Source: Bdellovibrio bacteriovorus (GTDB lineage: Bacteria > Bdellovibrionota > Bdellovibrionia > Bdellovibrionales > Bdellovibrionaceae). Taken from it: a stretch of DNA of 64,000 bases. The notes beneath the pieces were generated by a model that was not told the DNA's origin, searched no databases, and was given only the letters and a program-made list of their open reading frames with translations. The translations under genes were made by a program, and so were the position numbers. Location of the stretch: positions 434,001-498,000 of the forward strand of contig NZ_LUKF01000016.1 of NCBI RefSeq assembly GCF_001592755.1, in the 5' to 3' direction. Of the stretch, positions 36,709-45,973 are shown piece by piece. Numbering within the stretch: the first letter of the stretch is position 1; every line of letters starts with the position of its first letter.

Positions 36709-38348
36709 TATTCTTTATTCAAATCAAAACCTTGTTTCTTGCGAATGAACGCCGGTACTTCAAGATTTTGGCTAGAGAATGGAGAGCTCAAAACTTCGCG
36801 AGCCATGCGACGAGCTTCTTCCAAAGATTGCTGTTCATGATCCACGTTCATAGACAACTGTTCAGGGTTGTTATGACGAGCTTTCAAGTCTTGGCTTTCT
36901 TTGAAAGCGCGAGCTTTCGCTAGCAACATATCACGAGGAGAAACAGCCGCTTCAACTTGAGGTTGAATTGGTGTTGCCACTTCTTGTTGTTGCGGCTGAG
37001 GTTGTTGAACCATCATGTTTTGCGCCGCTTGTTGCGCTACTTGCGGAGTCACTGGAGCTACTGGCGGAACTACAACCGTCTCAGTTACCGAGGGACCCTC
37101 CTGTTGTGGTTGCGTAAAGTTCATCACGTGGGATTGAACAGTCGCAATTGGTGGCAACTCAACAGGGGCCGCTTGCTGTGGAGCTTGCGGCATCTGTGGC
37201 ATTGTCGGCATTTGAGGCATCTGCGGCATTTGGAATTGCGGCATTTGCGGCATCACCGGCATTTGGGGCATTTGTGGCATCTGAGGCATTTGCGGCATCA
37301 TGTTCATTCCGCCGAATTGCGCTGTTGCCTGTTGGTTCAAGAAGTTTTGCATTTGATTTACTTGAGCCATGTCGTTCACAAGTTTCACATCGTGAGAATC
37401 AAAACCAGTCGCAATTACAGTCACGCGAACTTCGTCACCCATGTTATCATCGATAACCGCACCGAAGATGATTTCTGCATCTTCATGAGCTGCTTCCGTG
37501 ATAAGAGTCGTCGCTTCGTTCACTTCATATAGAGAAAGATCAGATCCACCTGTGATGTTCACGATGATACCAGTCGCGCCATCGATTTTAACATTTTCAA
37601 GAAGTGGAGAAGAAATCGCTGCTGTCGCGGCCTCAACAGCGCGGTTTTCACCTTTCGCTGCACCAGTACCCATAATTGCGATACCTTTAGAAGACATAAC
37701 AGTGCGGATGTCGGCGAAGTCCAAGTTGATCAAACCGCGGATATTGATAAGGTCGGAAATACCTTTCACTGCTTGAAGAAGAACTTCGTCCGCTTTTTTG
37801 AAAGTTTCCAATAGTGGCGTTTTTTCAGCGGCGATCGAAAGTAGCTTTTGATTCGGGATAACGATCAAAGTATCTACGTTCTCTTTTAGTTCCTGCAAAC
37901 CACCTTCAGCGTGTTTACCGCGTTTTTTACCTTCGAACAGGAAGGGCTTAGTGACCACACCGATTGTCAAAGCGCCAAGTTCGCGCGCAATCTTCGCAAC
38001 AATCGGAGCGCCACCTGTACCTGTTCCGCCACCCATACCCGCAGTGACGAACACCATGTCCGCGCCTTCCAATTTCTCAACAATCTCATTATACGATTCA
38101 ATCGCAGCTCTGCGACCCACATCTGGGTTTGCACCTGCGCCCAAACCTTTAGTCAAATCAAGACCCAACTGAATTTTGTTAGGGGCTTTATTTGCATTCA
38201 AAGCTTGGATATCTGTGTTGGCAACGATGAACTCAACACCGGTCATATTAGACTCGATCATTGTCGTTACAGCGTTGCTTCCGCCACCGCCGACACCGAC
38301 AACTTTAATATTCGCTCCGATATTGATATTTTCCTCTAGCTCAAACAT
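36708..38348 (-). CDS. ftsZ: Cell division GTPase FtsZ
   Basis: The tubulin homologue that forms the division ring. A 546-residue protein, longer than the usual 380-400. Residues 1-325 are the GTPase core with the signature GGGTGTG (107-113). The linker (about 326-530) is long and Gln/Pro-rich and includes a run of MPQ triplets at 351-389. It ends with a conserved C-terminal peptide, VPAFIRKK, that binds FtsA and other partners, plus about ten residues beyond it. It follows ftsA by 61 nt. Confidence 0.98.
   Translation of the reverse strand: MFELEENINIGANIKVVGVGGGGSNAVTTMIESNMTGVEFIVANTDIQALNANKAPNKIQLGLDLTKGLGAGANPDVGRRAAIESYNEIVEKLEGADMVFVTAGMGGGTGTGGAPIVAKIARELGALTIGVVTKPFLFEGKKRGKHAEGGLQELKENVDTLIVIPNQKLLSIAAEKTPLLETFKKADEVLLQAVKGISDLINIRGLINLDFADIRTVMSSKGIAIMGTGAAKGENRAVEAATAAISSPLLENVKIDGATGIIVNITGGSDLSLYEVNEATTLITEAAHEDAEIIFGAVIDDNMGDEVRVTVIATGFDSHDVKLVNDMAQVNQMQNFLNQQATAQFGGMNMMPQMPQMPQMPQMPVMPQMPQFQMPQMPQMPTMPQMPQAPQQAAPVELPPIATVQSHVMNFTQPQQEGPSVTETVVVPPVAPVTPQVAQQAAQNMMVQQPQPQQQEVATPIQPQVEAAVSPRDMLLAKARAFKESQDLKARHNNPEQLSMNVDHEQQSLEEARRMAREVLSSPFSSQNLEVPAFIRKKQGFDLNKE
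37182..37298 (-). repeat. Tandem MPQ-coding repeat in the ftsZ linker
   Basis: About 12 near-perfect 9-nt units on the minus strand encode Met-Pro-Gln, with a few changed to MPV, FQM or MPT. It lies in frame in the disordered linker of FtsZ. Repeat gain or loss in 9-nt steps would change the linker length without breaking the protein. Confidence 0.9.
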
Positions 38349-38409
38349 TCGACCCTCCCCTATTAATACCGCCAGCCCAGGCTACGGCGGTGATGCAAGT
38401 AAAAAACTT

Positions 38410-39663
38410 TTAAAAAATCTGTCCGAAAAAATCTTTGATCTTCTTCGTGATACCGTCGAGAGACTCGCCGATGTTCACTTCCTGCTGCTGATGACCTGCC
38501 TGCAAATCTTTTCTTTGTGCCAGTGCATACAACAAAAGACCGACGGCTGCTGAGAACTCTCCAGATTTCACAACATCTGTCAGACCGCCGATTTGCTGAG
38601 GAGTACCTCGGCGAACCGGAATATCAAAAATAAACTCACCCATCTCAATCAGACCATCAAGTTGACTTGCGCCGCCGGTAAGAACGATTCCCGAACCCAA
38701 CATTGGCATCAAACCACTCATGCGCAAATCGTTCGCGATCAAGTTCAAAGTTTCCTCTGCTCTTGCTTCGATCACGTCTGCTAAGTCTTTGCGAGGAATC
38801 ACGCGGGATTTTCTTCCGCCAACACCTTCGACTTCGATAGTTTCATTTTCATTCACCATAGAAGCCATGGCACAACCATGCTTCTTCTTTAAAGCCTCTG
38901 CCGCGAACTGAGGAGTGCGAAGTCCTACAGCCACGTCATGAGTGAAGTGTTGACCGCCCACCGGGATTGTCGATGAATGCGCCACACTTCCGTTAACGAA
39001 ATACAAAGCGTTGCAAGCGCCGCCGCCCATGTCGACAACACACACACCCAGATTCTTTTCGTCATTAGAAATAACTGCGGTTGCTGAAGCCAATTGCGCC
39101 AGAACCAAGCCAGAAATTTTAAGTCCCGCTTTTTCAACACATTTTACTGAGTTGTTGATCGCGCTTTGACTGCCCGTCACGATGTGAACGTTGGCTTCTA
39201 AGCGGATGCCTGACATTCCCACAGGATCTGTGATGCCGTCTTGGCCGTCGACTTTGAATTCTCTTGGAAGAATGTGCAGAACCGTGCGATCTGCGGGAAC
39301 CGCCACAGCTTTCGCCGCTTCGATCACGCGATCAATTTCTGAAGGAGTCACTTCGCGATTTTTAATTGCGACCATGCCCTTTGAATCAAAAGAGGAAATA
39401 TGTGTTCCCGCAACGCCGACCCATACTTCAGAGACGGAGTAGCCAGACATCAATTCTGCTTCTTCTTTAGCTTTTTTAATGGATTCCGTTGTGGCCTCGA
39501 TATTCACCACAACGCCTTGGCGAATGCCCGTATTAGGAGCAGTTCCTACGCCAGCGACTTCGATTTTTCCGTCGGAATTGACTGTGCCGATCACAAAAGA
39601 GACTTTGGTAGACCCAATGTCCAAACCAGCCAATACCGGTGCCTTCGGTTTTGATGTACTCAT
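38410..39663 (-). CDS. ftsA: Cell division protein FtsA
   Basis: A 417-residue actin-like protein that tethers FtsZ to the membrane. GLDIGSTKVSFVIG at the N-terminus is the phosphate 1 motif, VVDMGGGACNALYF phosphate 2 and GIVLTGGASQLDG the adenosine motif. The C-terminus (ITKKIKDFFGQIF) is the amphipathic membrane helix. It lies between ftsQ and ftsZ in the standard order. Confidence 0.97.
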   Translation of the reverse strand: MSTSKPKAPVLAGLDIGSTKVSFVIGTVNSDGKIEVAGVGTAPNTGIRQGVVVNIEATTESIKKAKEEAELMSGYSVSEVWVGVAGTHISSFDSKGMVAIKNREVTPSEIDRVIEAAKAVAVPADRTVLHILPREFKVDGQDGITDPVGMSGIRLEANVHIVTGSQSAINNSVKCVEKAGLKISGLVLAQLASATAVISNDEKNLGVCVVDMGGGACNALYFVNGSVAHSSTIPVGGQHFTHDVAVGLRTPQFAAEALKKKHGCAMASMVNENETIEVEGVGGRKSRVIPRKDLADVIEARAEETLNLIANDLRMSGLMPMLGSGIVLTGGASQLDGLIEMGEFIFDIPVRRGTPQQIGGLTDVVKSGEFSAAVGLLLYALAQRKDLQAGHQQQEVNIGESLDGITKKIKDFFGQIF

Positions 39664-39777
39664 CCTTAAGTCCTCACGGATGCTTAATCTAATGTTGTAG
39701 AACCACCCAATAAAATCATTTCAAAGGGTTTTCAAAGCGAGCTTGACCCGACTTTGATCGGTCCTCCAGACTTAAGC

Positions 39778-40524
39778 TTAGGGATCCTTACGCAACCTGA
39801 CAAGGACTTTCTTAGACAGATTCGCATCTATGACGCGCGCGTCAAATTGGCGAGATTCGAGATAGTCGACGACTTGTGAGACTCGAGCGGCCTTCAGTGA
39901 AACTTGGTCTTCGCCCATCTTCACTTGAATTCCGGTCTTTATCATCGTCATCCAAAAACCTTCTTTAGAGTCGTGGCGAATTTCAGAAATCGTTTTTTTA
40001 CTGAACGATCCTTCAGCAGGAATTTGTTCGATCACTTCCACTGCTTTTTTTCTAAGCTCACTTTTCTTCTGAAAACTTTCGCCATCAAGAAGAGCCACAT
40101 CGGGAGCTTGCTTGGTTTCAACAGGATCTAAAAAACTTCCGTCTTTGATAATAGGAACAAGCTTTCCGCCTTTACCCATATAAAGAAGCTTCACTTCATA
40201 AGGACGAACACGCACCGCCAAAGTTGCGGGCCAACTGCGTTTGATATTAAGTTGTTCCACCCAATTAAGATCAGACACTTCACGAGAGATTTTTTTAAGT
40301 TTGATATTCCAAAGAGAGATACCTTTGTACTTCGCTAAAGAAGCTTCTAAACGGTCGACATGAGGTTTTAAGAATTGCTCTTGCCCTGCTGGAGGGTTTT
40401 CAAGAATCACTTCGATTTTCGTGATATTGAAGAAGCCATTTTTATTGAGATAAAAAAGGGAACCCGCAAGCGCTACAGGCAAAACAATAAATCCAAAGAT
40501 GAGTTGTAAAACGAGCTTCTTCAC
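39778..40524 (-). CDS. ftsQ: Cell division protein FtsQ
   Basis: A 248-residue single-pass inner-membrane protein. The TM segment covers residues of about 5-25, followed by a POTRA-like region (GFFNITKIEVILENPP) and the beta domain (LNWVEQLNIKRSWPATLAVRVRPYEV), where VRPYEV-like text is typical of FtsQ/DivIB. The start is GTG at 40524, with GGAG upstream. It is the first gene of the ftsQ-ftsA-ftsZ-lpxH run; the preceding DNA is turned to the other strand (chemoreceptor). Confidence 0.93.
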   Translation of the reverse strand: MKKLVLQLIFGFIVLPVALAGSLFYLNKNGFFNITKIEVILENPPAGQEQFLKPHVDRLEASLAKYKGISLWNIKLKKISREVSDLNWVEQLNIKRSWPATLAVRVRPYEVKLLYMGKGGKLVPIIKDGSFLDPVETKQAPDVALLDGESFQKKSELRKKAVEVIEQIPAEGSFSKKTISEIRHDSKEGFWMTMIKTGIQVKMGEDQVSLKAARVSQVVDYLESRQFDARVIDANLSKKVLVRLRKDP

Positions 40525-40755
40525 GAGGTTCTCCGAGCAAATCCTTTGCTGTCGTAGATTTTAGACTAGCAAGAGCGGCCCTCACTTTGTAGTTATTTAC
40601 GTGAGGAGATTTCCTTTCACCCCTGAAGCAAGACCAAGGTCGCAGCCTTGAAACACTTTCCAACCTAAACTCTCGAAATAAATGCAGAACACGAGTTCTT
40701 AAGTATTTTTTTTATTCGATCAGCCACCGATAGAAAGATTACGAAGGAGACATCT

Positions 40756-42285
40756 ATGAAACTCGGAACGAAGATTATTTCAAACGTGGGCTTGTCCTGT
40801 GTGATTTGTACGCTTGCCGCCGTTGCCATTTCTTCGTCGAAGGTTCATAACCAAGGACGCACGCAGCTTATTGAGAAATCGCAAGCGATTCTTTCACGAC
40901 TGGAAGCCATTCGAGGCTACATCGCCACACAGGGAAAATTAGAAAACGATTTTGCTCACGCTGTTAGCAAATTTCCTGACGGAAAATTGCCTGAAGAAGA
41001 ACGTCAAAATTTACTTCGCAAAGTTCCTATTTTTGCCTCTATCGTCGTAGGATTTGAAAATGCTAAAAATGATGGATATCAGTTCCGCGTATTTGCCGAT
41101 AAAGCTCGCCGCGAAGGCAACAAAGCGACCGTAAAAGAATTAGAAATCCTAAAACAATTTGAAGCCAACAAAGACCTGAACGAAATCGTTGAAGATACAG
41201 ACCAAGCCGTCATCGTGTATCGACCGGTCCGTCTTTCTGCCGCGCAAGGCTGCTTGCTCTGCCATGGTGATCCAGCAACAAGCCCCTGGAAGAACGGCAA
41301 AGATATCTTAGGCTACCCTATGGAAAATTGGAAAGATGGAAAGCTTCACGGCGTTTTTGCCGTGACTGCATCTACAGAGGAAGTCACTGCCGCGGCGATG
41401 AATACAACCTACTCTATTCTAGGTTGGGCTTTATTAATTACTGTTTCTATTCTTGTGGTTTCAATCATCCTCGTGCGTAAGCCAATGACGGCTCTTTTAG
41501 AGTCCATTAGTTTACTCAATGTCGCAGGGACACAAGTTTCTAGTACGGGTAAAGAAATTCGCGACTCAAGCCAAAACTTGAGCAACGCCGCCGTCACCGC
41601 CGCTGCCTCGATCGAAGAGACCTCGGCATCGACGGAAGAAGTTTCCAGCATGGTGAAAATGAATACGGAACACGCCAGCAAAGCCCGCGATCTGGCTCAT
41701 CAAGCACAAGAAAAAGCGCGCATCGGTGAAGAAGAAGTCCGTAAACTGACGCTTTCGATGAATGAAATCACAACAAGCTCAAAAAAAATCGAGGAGATCA
41801 TTACCGTCATTGACGATATCGCTTTCCAGACGAATCTTTTAGCTTTAAATGCTTCGGTGGAGGCTGCCCGCGCCGGTGAACACGGAAAAGGTTTCGCCGT
41901 GGTGGCTGATGCTGTACGCAGTTTAGCCCAAAGAAGTGCGACATCCGCAAAAGAGATCTCAACGTTGATCAATGAAAGCGTTTCGAATATTGAAAAAGGT
42001 CATAAGGTTGTTCAATCCAGCGAGGTCTCTTTGAAAGAAATTGTGAAAAGTATTGAGCATCTGTCTGTGCTCAATGATGAGATTTCAAATGCCAGTGGCG
42101 AACAAGAACAAGGCATCGCGCAAATCAATAAAGCTCTCTTTGAAATGGATAAGATCACTCAAGCCAACGCGGCGGCAGCAGAAGAGTGTGCGGCCGCGTC
42201 CGAAGAATTAGCGAATCAATCTGTCGTTATGGACGATGCTGTTAAGAATTTAAATCACATCATCACCGGTAAAACGGCGGCTTAA
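40756..42285 (+). CDS. Chemoreceptor with periplasmic heme-c (Tll0287/DUF3365-like) domain
   Basis: A 509-residue methyl-accepting protein. TM1 is residues of about 7-26 and TM2 about 221-240. The periplasmic part between them has the heme-c site CLLCH (Cys166, Cys169, His170) within [10 protein letters not shown], as in Tll0287-like (DUF3365) sensors. A clear HAMP is not seen after TM2. The signalling tip [20 protein letters not shown] is followed by [16 protein letters not shown]. There is no C-terminal receptor pentapeptide. The gene interrupts the dcw cluster. It likely senses redox, oxygen or NO, inferred. Confidence 0.92.
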   Translation: MKLGTKIISNVGLSCVICTLAAVAISSSKVHNQGRTQLIEKSQAILSRLEAIRGYIATQGKLENDFAHAVSKFPDGKLPEEERQNLLRKVPIFASIVVGFENAKNDGYQFRVFADKARREGNKATVKELEILKQFEANKDLNEIVEDTDQAVIVYRPVRLSAAQGCLLCHGDPATSPWKNGKDILGYPMENWKDGKLHGVFAVTASTEEVTAAAMNTTYSILGWALLITVSILVVSIILVRKPMTALLESISLLNVAGTQVSSTGKEIRDSSQNLSNAAVTAAASIEETSASTEEVSSMVKMNTEHASKARDLAHQAQEKARIGEEEVRKLTLSMNEITTSSKKIEEIITVIDDIAFQTNLLALNASVEAARAGEHGKGFAVVADAVRSLAQRSATSAKEISTLINESVSNIEKGHKVVQSSEVSLKEIVKSIEHLSVLNDEISNASGEQEQGIAQINKALFEMDKITQANAAAAEECAAASEELANQSVVMDDAVKNLNHIITGKTAA

Positions 42286-42349
42286 ACATGAAGACTTGTT
42301 GCCTCTAGACGACGCCTCATAGCCGAGGATGTATTTAATCCCTTAGAAG

Positions 42350-42386
42350 AAAGGACGAATTCTCAAATTGAGATTTCGTCCTTTTT
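42350..42386 (+). terminator. Intrinsic terminator after the chemoreceptor gene
   Basis: A 15-bp stem with one mismatch (left arm 42350-42364, right arm 42370-42384) around AAATT, then TT. It lies 64 nt past the stop. Confidence 0.85.
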
Positions 42387-42467
42387 CGTCACCTGTCAGT
42401 CTTTTTCACTCTCAAACTCAGCACGGACTTCAGCGCTGTGGATACAAGCTTGCACCACTGATTCTGT

Positions 42468-44273
42468 ATGAGAACACATCTGCTTTTACTGTTAGGATCC
42501 CTCTTATTTTCGGTAGCCGCATCGGCCGCTCCGAAAAGAATCTGCACAATGACTTTAAACTCTGAAAACGAACGCGAAGTTCTAAAAAGCCTCTATGCCG
42601 GCAGCGATGTGGAAGTCACTGAGTTAGTTCCCACCAATAAAGATCCTCACTGGCTACAGAAAGCCTGTCAAAGCGGTATCGAGTGTGATGTGCTTCTAGT
42701 TTCAGGTCACTTTGGTGGCGTGTTTTTTGGTGAAGGTGTGAGCACAACGCTGGATCTGAAGGAAATTGAAAAACTGAGTTGCGAAAATACCTGCGCGGGA
42801 ATTTTAAATAAGCCCAAAGATGTTTTCTTAATGGGTTGCAACACTCTGGCAACAAAAGTTCCCGACAAACGTTCCATTGAAGAATACGTTGAAGTTCTAA
42901 TTAAAAACGGTTTTCCTCGCGACCTCGCCGAACGCGTCGCCTTTTCCCGTTATTCCGATTACGGCATGAGCATCAGCCAAATATTCTCTTCGGCCTTTCC
43001 TCAAGCGGAAAGACTGCATGGATTTTCTAGCACAGGCCCGATGGGCAGTGTGGCGGGCCCCATGATGCGTAAAGCTTTGAAAGACATTTCTAAAGACACC
43101 TTCTTTAGCAAAGGCCCTAACACGCAGAAACTTAAAGACGTGTTCGCTGGAACGAGCTATCGCATCGTAAATCCAAAGACGGAAATGGATCCAAATTATC
43201 GCACTCTTGCATGTAAAACCTATTCTCAGGAAACAGCTCACAACAAAGAAGCTATCGAGTTCATTTCACGGAAAACAAATTTGAAAAAATACTACGAACC
43301 CTTGCTAGAGGCCTCGCAAAATCCGTCGTTTTTAGAGCAGCTCCAAAATACGGTTCAGCCCTCCCCTGAAATCACTAAAAACTTCGAAAACTTTTTTGCC
43401 CAAATCAGCTCGGCGAAGTCTTTGCCATTAAAAATGAAATTTCAATTCTTGGAATTGCAAACAAAGCTGGGCTGGATGCCCGAGATGGTAAAGCAAGAAC
43501 AACAAGAAAAGCTGATCCGCCAAAGATTAGCGAACGGCCTGAACTTCATCATCACGGATCAGTTATGCACAATGAAAGATCACTTGAAAAACACCGAACT
43601 CAAAGGCGACTGGATCAAGCTAGATAAAGTAGGCATCCCCTTCATGCCCCGAGTAGCCCAGTGTTTCGGTTCCTACGACACGCGCATGGAAGACTTACTG
43701 AAAGCCATGACAACAATGGACGATCCATCATGGAGACGCGAAGCCGTTCGCGCCCTAGCTCGCCGTCTGACACAATTAGAAGTTCAAGATCTCTTAATAG
43801 CCTCATCTTCGTGGTCCGTCCGCGACCGCCAAGACGTGCTGTACACTTTAAACCAAAAACAACAAGACCCATTGCCACCCATGGCCCAACACTGCATGCT
43901 CAAAGCCAAACACCAAGACACCGCAGATTCACGCGACGGCTACCGCTGGGGCTGCTACAAAGATTTCGAACACCTGATCGACACCCCAGCAAAGTGCCAT
44001 CAAGTCGCCGAACAATTCGAAACCAACAGCGTCTCTGGCATAGACTGGAATTGTCTTACAAGATTCAATTCAAAAATCCATTTAGGCGCGTGCCTAGCAT
44101 CAGCCGACCGCAACCAAGACCCCGAAAACTCCGACGACATCCGCTGGTACTGCTGGAGCAAACTCCAAAACCAAAACCAACTCAGCCGCTCCGAATGCCT
44201 AGCCCTCGCCTCCTCAATGCGAATCCAAGGCAACCGCTTCAAAGCCAACTGGAACTGCATGAACCGTCTCTAA
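42468..44273 (+). CDS. Second exported caspase-like (clan CD) hydrolase candidate
   Basis: A 601-residue protein with a signal peptide ending ASAA. Strand plus His is CDVLLVSGHFGG (His81), and strand plus Cys is DVFLMGCNTLA (Cys124). The His-Cys gap of 43 residues is almost the same as in the protein at 3773-4984 (41), although overall similarity is low. Residues of about 140-210 carry conserved-looking FSRYSDYGMSISQIFSSAFP. The C-terminal third has six or more cysteines in repeated blocks (DSRDGYRWGCYKD, DIRWYCWSK), as if three related small modules. It lies inside the dcw cluster, between the chemoreceptor gene and murC. Function unproven. Confidence 0.7.
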   Translation: MRTHLLLLLGSLLFSVAASAAPKRICTMTLNSENEREVLKSLYAGSDVEVTELVPTNKDPHWLQKACQSGIECDVLLVSGHFGGVFFGEGVSTTLDLKEIEKLSCENTCAGILNKPKDVFLMGCNTLATKVPDKRSIEEYVEVLIKNGFPRDLAERVAFSRYSDYGMSISQIFSSAFPQAERLHGFSSTGPMGSVAGPMMRKALKDISKDTFFSKGPNTQKLKDVFAGTSYRIVNPKTEMDPNYRTLACKTYSQETAHNKEAIEFISRKTNLKKYYEPLLEASQNPSFLEQLQNTVQPSPEITKNFENFFAQISSAKSLPLKMKFQFLELQTKLGWMPEMVKQEQQEKLIRQRLANGLNFIITDQLCTMKDHLKNTELKGDWIKLDKVGIPFMPRVAQCFGSYDTRMEDLLKAMTTMDDPSWRREAVRALARRLTQLEVQDLLIASSSWSVRDRQDVLYTLNQKQQDPLPPMAQHCMLKAKHQDTADSRDGYRWGCYKDFEHLIDTPAKCHQVAEQFETNSVSGIDWNCLTRFNSKIHLGACLASADRNQDPENSDDIRWYCWSKLQNQNQLSRSECLALASSMRIQGNRFKANWNCMNRL

Positions 44274-44300
44274 AAAAAAGCCAAAACCATGAGGCACTAA

Positions 44301-44336
44301 AAAAAATCCTCGACGCAAAAAACGCCGAGGACTTTG
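44301..44336 (+). terminator. Probable terminator after the caspase-like gene
   Basis: TCCTCGACG (44307-44315) pairs with CGCCGAGGA (44323-44331), one mismatch, with an A-rich loop and preceding A run. The T tail is short, so strength is uncertain. Confidence 0.65.
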
Positions 44337-44368
44337 TTATTTAATCGTTTGAAATTCTGAACATCGTA

Positions 44369-44594
44369 GGCTGCGGAAGTGAAGGGAGCTGCTAGGGATC
44401 TCCTCCGAAGGAAGGCCTTTGCCGGCGCCAGGACAAAAATAGCAGGATGCTATTTTTGCGCGTCAGCCCCGAAGGGGTTGAGGGCAGGAGCCCGAAACAT
44501 CCGCGAACCGCACGAAGTGCGGCGGCAACTGAGCCCGGATGGCGTGCCGACCGAAGCGAGGAGATCCCTAGCAGCTCCCTTCACTTCCGCAGCC
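44369..44594. repeat. 226-nt element with perfect 37-bp terminal inverted repeats
   Basis: The left end 44369-44405 and right end 44558-44594 are exact reverse complements over 37 bases. The 152-nt interior holds further hairpins with purine loops: 44435-44457 (10-bp stem, loop GGA), 44464-44480 (7-bp stem with one wobble, loop GAA), 44482-44493 (loop AGGA) and 44508-44522 (6 bp, loop GAA). There is no ORF or target duplication at the borders. It sits 17 nt from the murC stop. It fills most of the 338-nt gap between 44274 and 44611. It could be a MITE-like element, a REP-type palindrome or a structured RNA. Confidence 0.92.
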
Positions 44595-44611
44595 CACCGG
44601 TGGCTCTGATT

Positions 44612-45973
44612 TTAAAGCTGATTCAAAACATCAAGACCAAGTTTCCATCCGTCGCCGGCTCCTAGAGTGACGAAGACATCGCCTTCTTTGAGGAGGCCCA
44701 GCACCTTCTGAGTAGCCTTCTCATCACGAAGGAAATAAGAAGCATTGGCATGTTTCATATCTAAAGCTAGCTTTTCACTGCTGATTCCAGGAATAGGCGC
44801 TTCACCCGCCGCATAGATATCCGTCAGAAGAACTGTGTCTGCCTCTTTGAAAGCCGTCGTGAAATCATGCCAGCAGTGTTGCGTGCGTGAATAACGATGC
44901 GGTTGGAAGAAGACAACCAGGCGTTGACCCGGATACTTTTCACGGAAGGCTTGCAAGACCGCGCGCACTTCTGTGGGATGGTGACCGTAGTCATCGTAAA
45001 TTCTGATGCCGCGCTTTTCGCCTTTAAAGTGGAATCGACGATCCACACCTTCAAATCGTTGCAGACCTTTTGCACAAGTGGCAAATGGAATTCCCGCCGC
45101 GACACCCGCACAGATGGCCGCTGTCGCATTCAAAGCATTATGACGACCGGGAACTTTCAAACTGAATTCGCCCACCAAGTGGCGCGTTCCTAAAAGACGG
45201 TCGCCGCGATACAAAGAATAATTGCCTTGCTCACCCGAAAGAACCAAGTCGTTCTTTTCATCAAAACCATAGAACAAAATACGTTTTGGGAAGTTTTCAA
45301 AAATCTGACGGATCACCGGATCATCACCGCAAGCGATGACTTTTCCATAGAAAGGAACCTTCTGGGCAAAGTCATAAAAACTTTTTTGCAAGTTTTCAAA
45401 AGTCTTATAGTGATCCAAATGGTCGGAATCCACGTTCGTGATGATCGCCACTTCCGGAGAAAGTTTTTGGAAGCTGCCATCAGACTCATCGGCTTCAGCG
45501 ACCAACCAGTCACCGGAACCCAACATCGCCGTGGATTTGATCAATTCAAAACGTCCACCGACAACAATGGTGGGACTTAAATTGGCTTCTAAGAAAATCG
45601 CGGACGTCATCGACGTCGTCGTCGTTTTACCGTGAGTGCCGGCAACGGCAACACCACGCTTAAGACGCATGATTTCGGCCAAAGCTTCCGCTCGAGGAAT
45701 TAACGGAATTTGACGAGCACGGGCTTCAGAAATCTCGGGGTTTCCATATTGAATAGCGCTGGAATAAACCACCACATCCGCGTCACCCACATTAGAGGAC
45801 TGATGTCCTTTAAAGACTTTCACTCCAATTTCGCGAAGACGTTCTGTATTGGCGTTATCTGCGATATCACTGCCTGAAACTTTTGCGCCGATATTGTGAA
45901 GAAGCTCCGCGAGCCCACACATACCGATGCCCCCGATACCTACGAAATGAAATTTGGCTTGTTGTAACTTCAT
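44612..45973 (-). CDS. murC: UDP-N-acetylmuramate:L-alanine ligase
   Basis: Adds the first amino acid, L-Ala, to UDP-MurNAc. A 453-residue Mur ligase with HFVGIGGIGMCG at the N-terminus, ATP-binding AGTHGKTTTT (residues 111-120), and IYDDYGHHPTEVRA in the C-terminal domain (the DDYGHHPTE motif is MurC-specific). Its start overlaps the murG stop by four bases. No terminator of classic form follows; the 226-nt element begins 17 nt after the stop. Confidence 0.98.
   Translation of the reverse strand: MKLQQAKFHFVGIGGIGMCGLAELLHNIGAKVSGSDIADNANTERLREIGVKVFKGHQSSNVGDADVVVYSSAIQYGNPEISEARARQIPLIPRAEALAEIMRLKRGVAVAGTHGKTTTTSMTSAIFLEANLSPTIVVGGRFELIKSTAMLGSGDWLVAEADESDGSFQKLSPEVAIITNVDSDHLDHYKTFENLQKSFYDFAQKVPFYGKVIACGDDPVIRQIFENFPKRILFYGFDEKNDLVLSGEQGNYSLYRGDRLLGTRHLVGEFSLKVPGRHNALNATAAICAGVAAGIPFATCAKGLQRFEGVDRRFHFKGEKRGIRIYDDYGHHPTEVRAVLQAFREKYPGQRLVVFFQPHRYSRTQHCWHDFTTAFKEADTVLLTDIYAAGEAPIPGISSEKLALDMKHANASYFLRDEKATQKVLGLLKEGDVFVTLGAGDGWKLGLDVLNQL

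Noticed and set aside
36957-37532. Plus-strand ORF rich in His, Leu and Arg inside ftsZ
   Set aside because: It is the mirror of the MPQ and Gln-rich linker, with repetitive low-complexity residues and no SD.
43661-44344. Plus-strand ORF rich in Arg and Pro inside the caspase-like gene
   Set aside because: It is a +1 shadow of the real frame; composition is unlike a protein and it lacks an SD.
44369-44594. Insertion sequence
   Set aside because: Inverted ends are present but the interior has no transposase and no flanking target duplication was found.
44369-44594. Simple bidirectional terminator for murC and the caspase-like gene
   Set aside because: Far larger than needed, with long G+C-rich arms and no T run at the ends. 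A smaller terminator-like hairpin is already present at 44301-44336.
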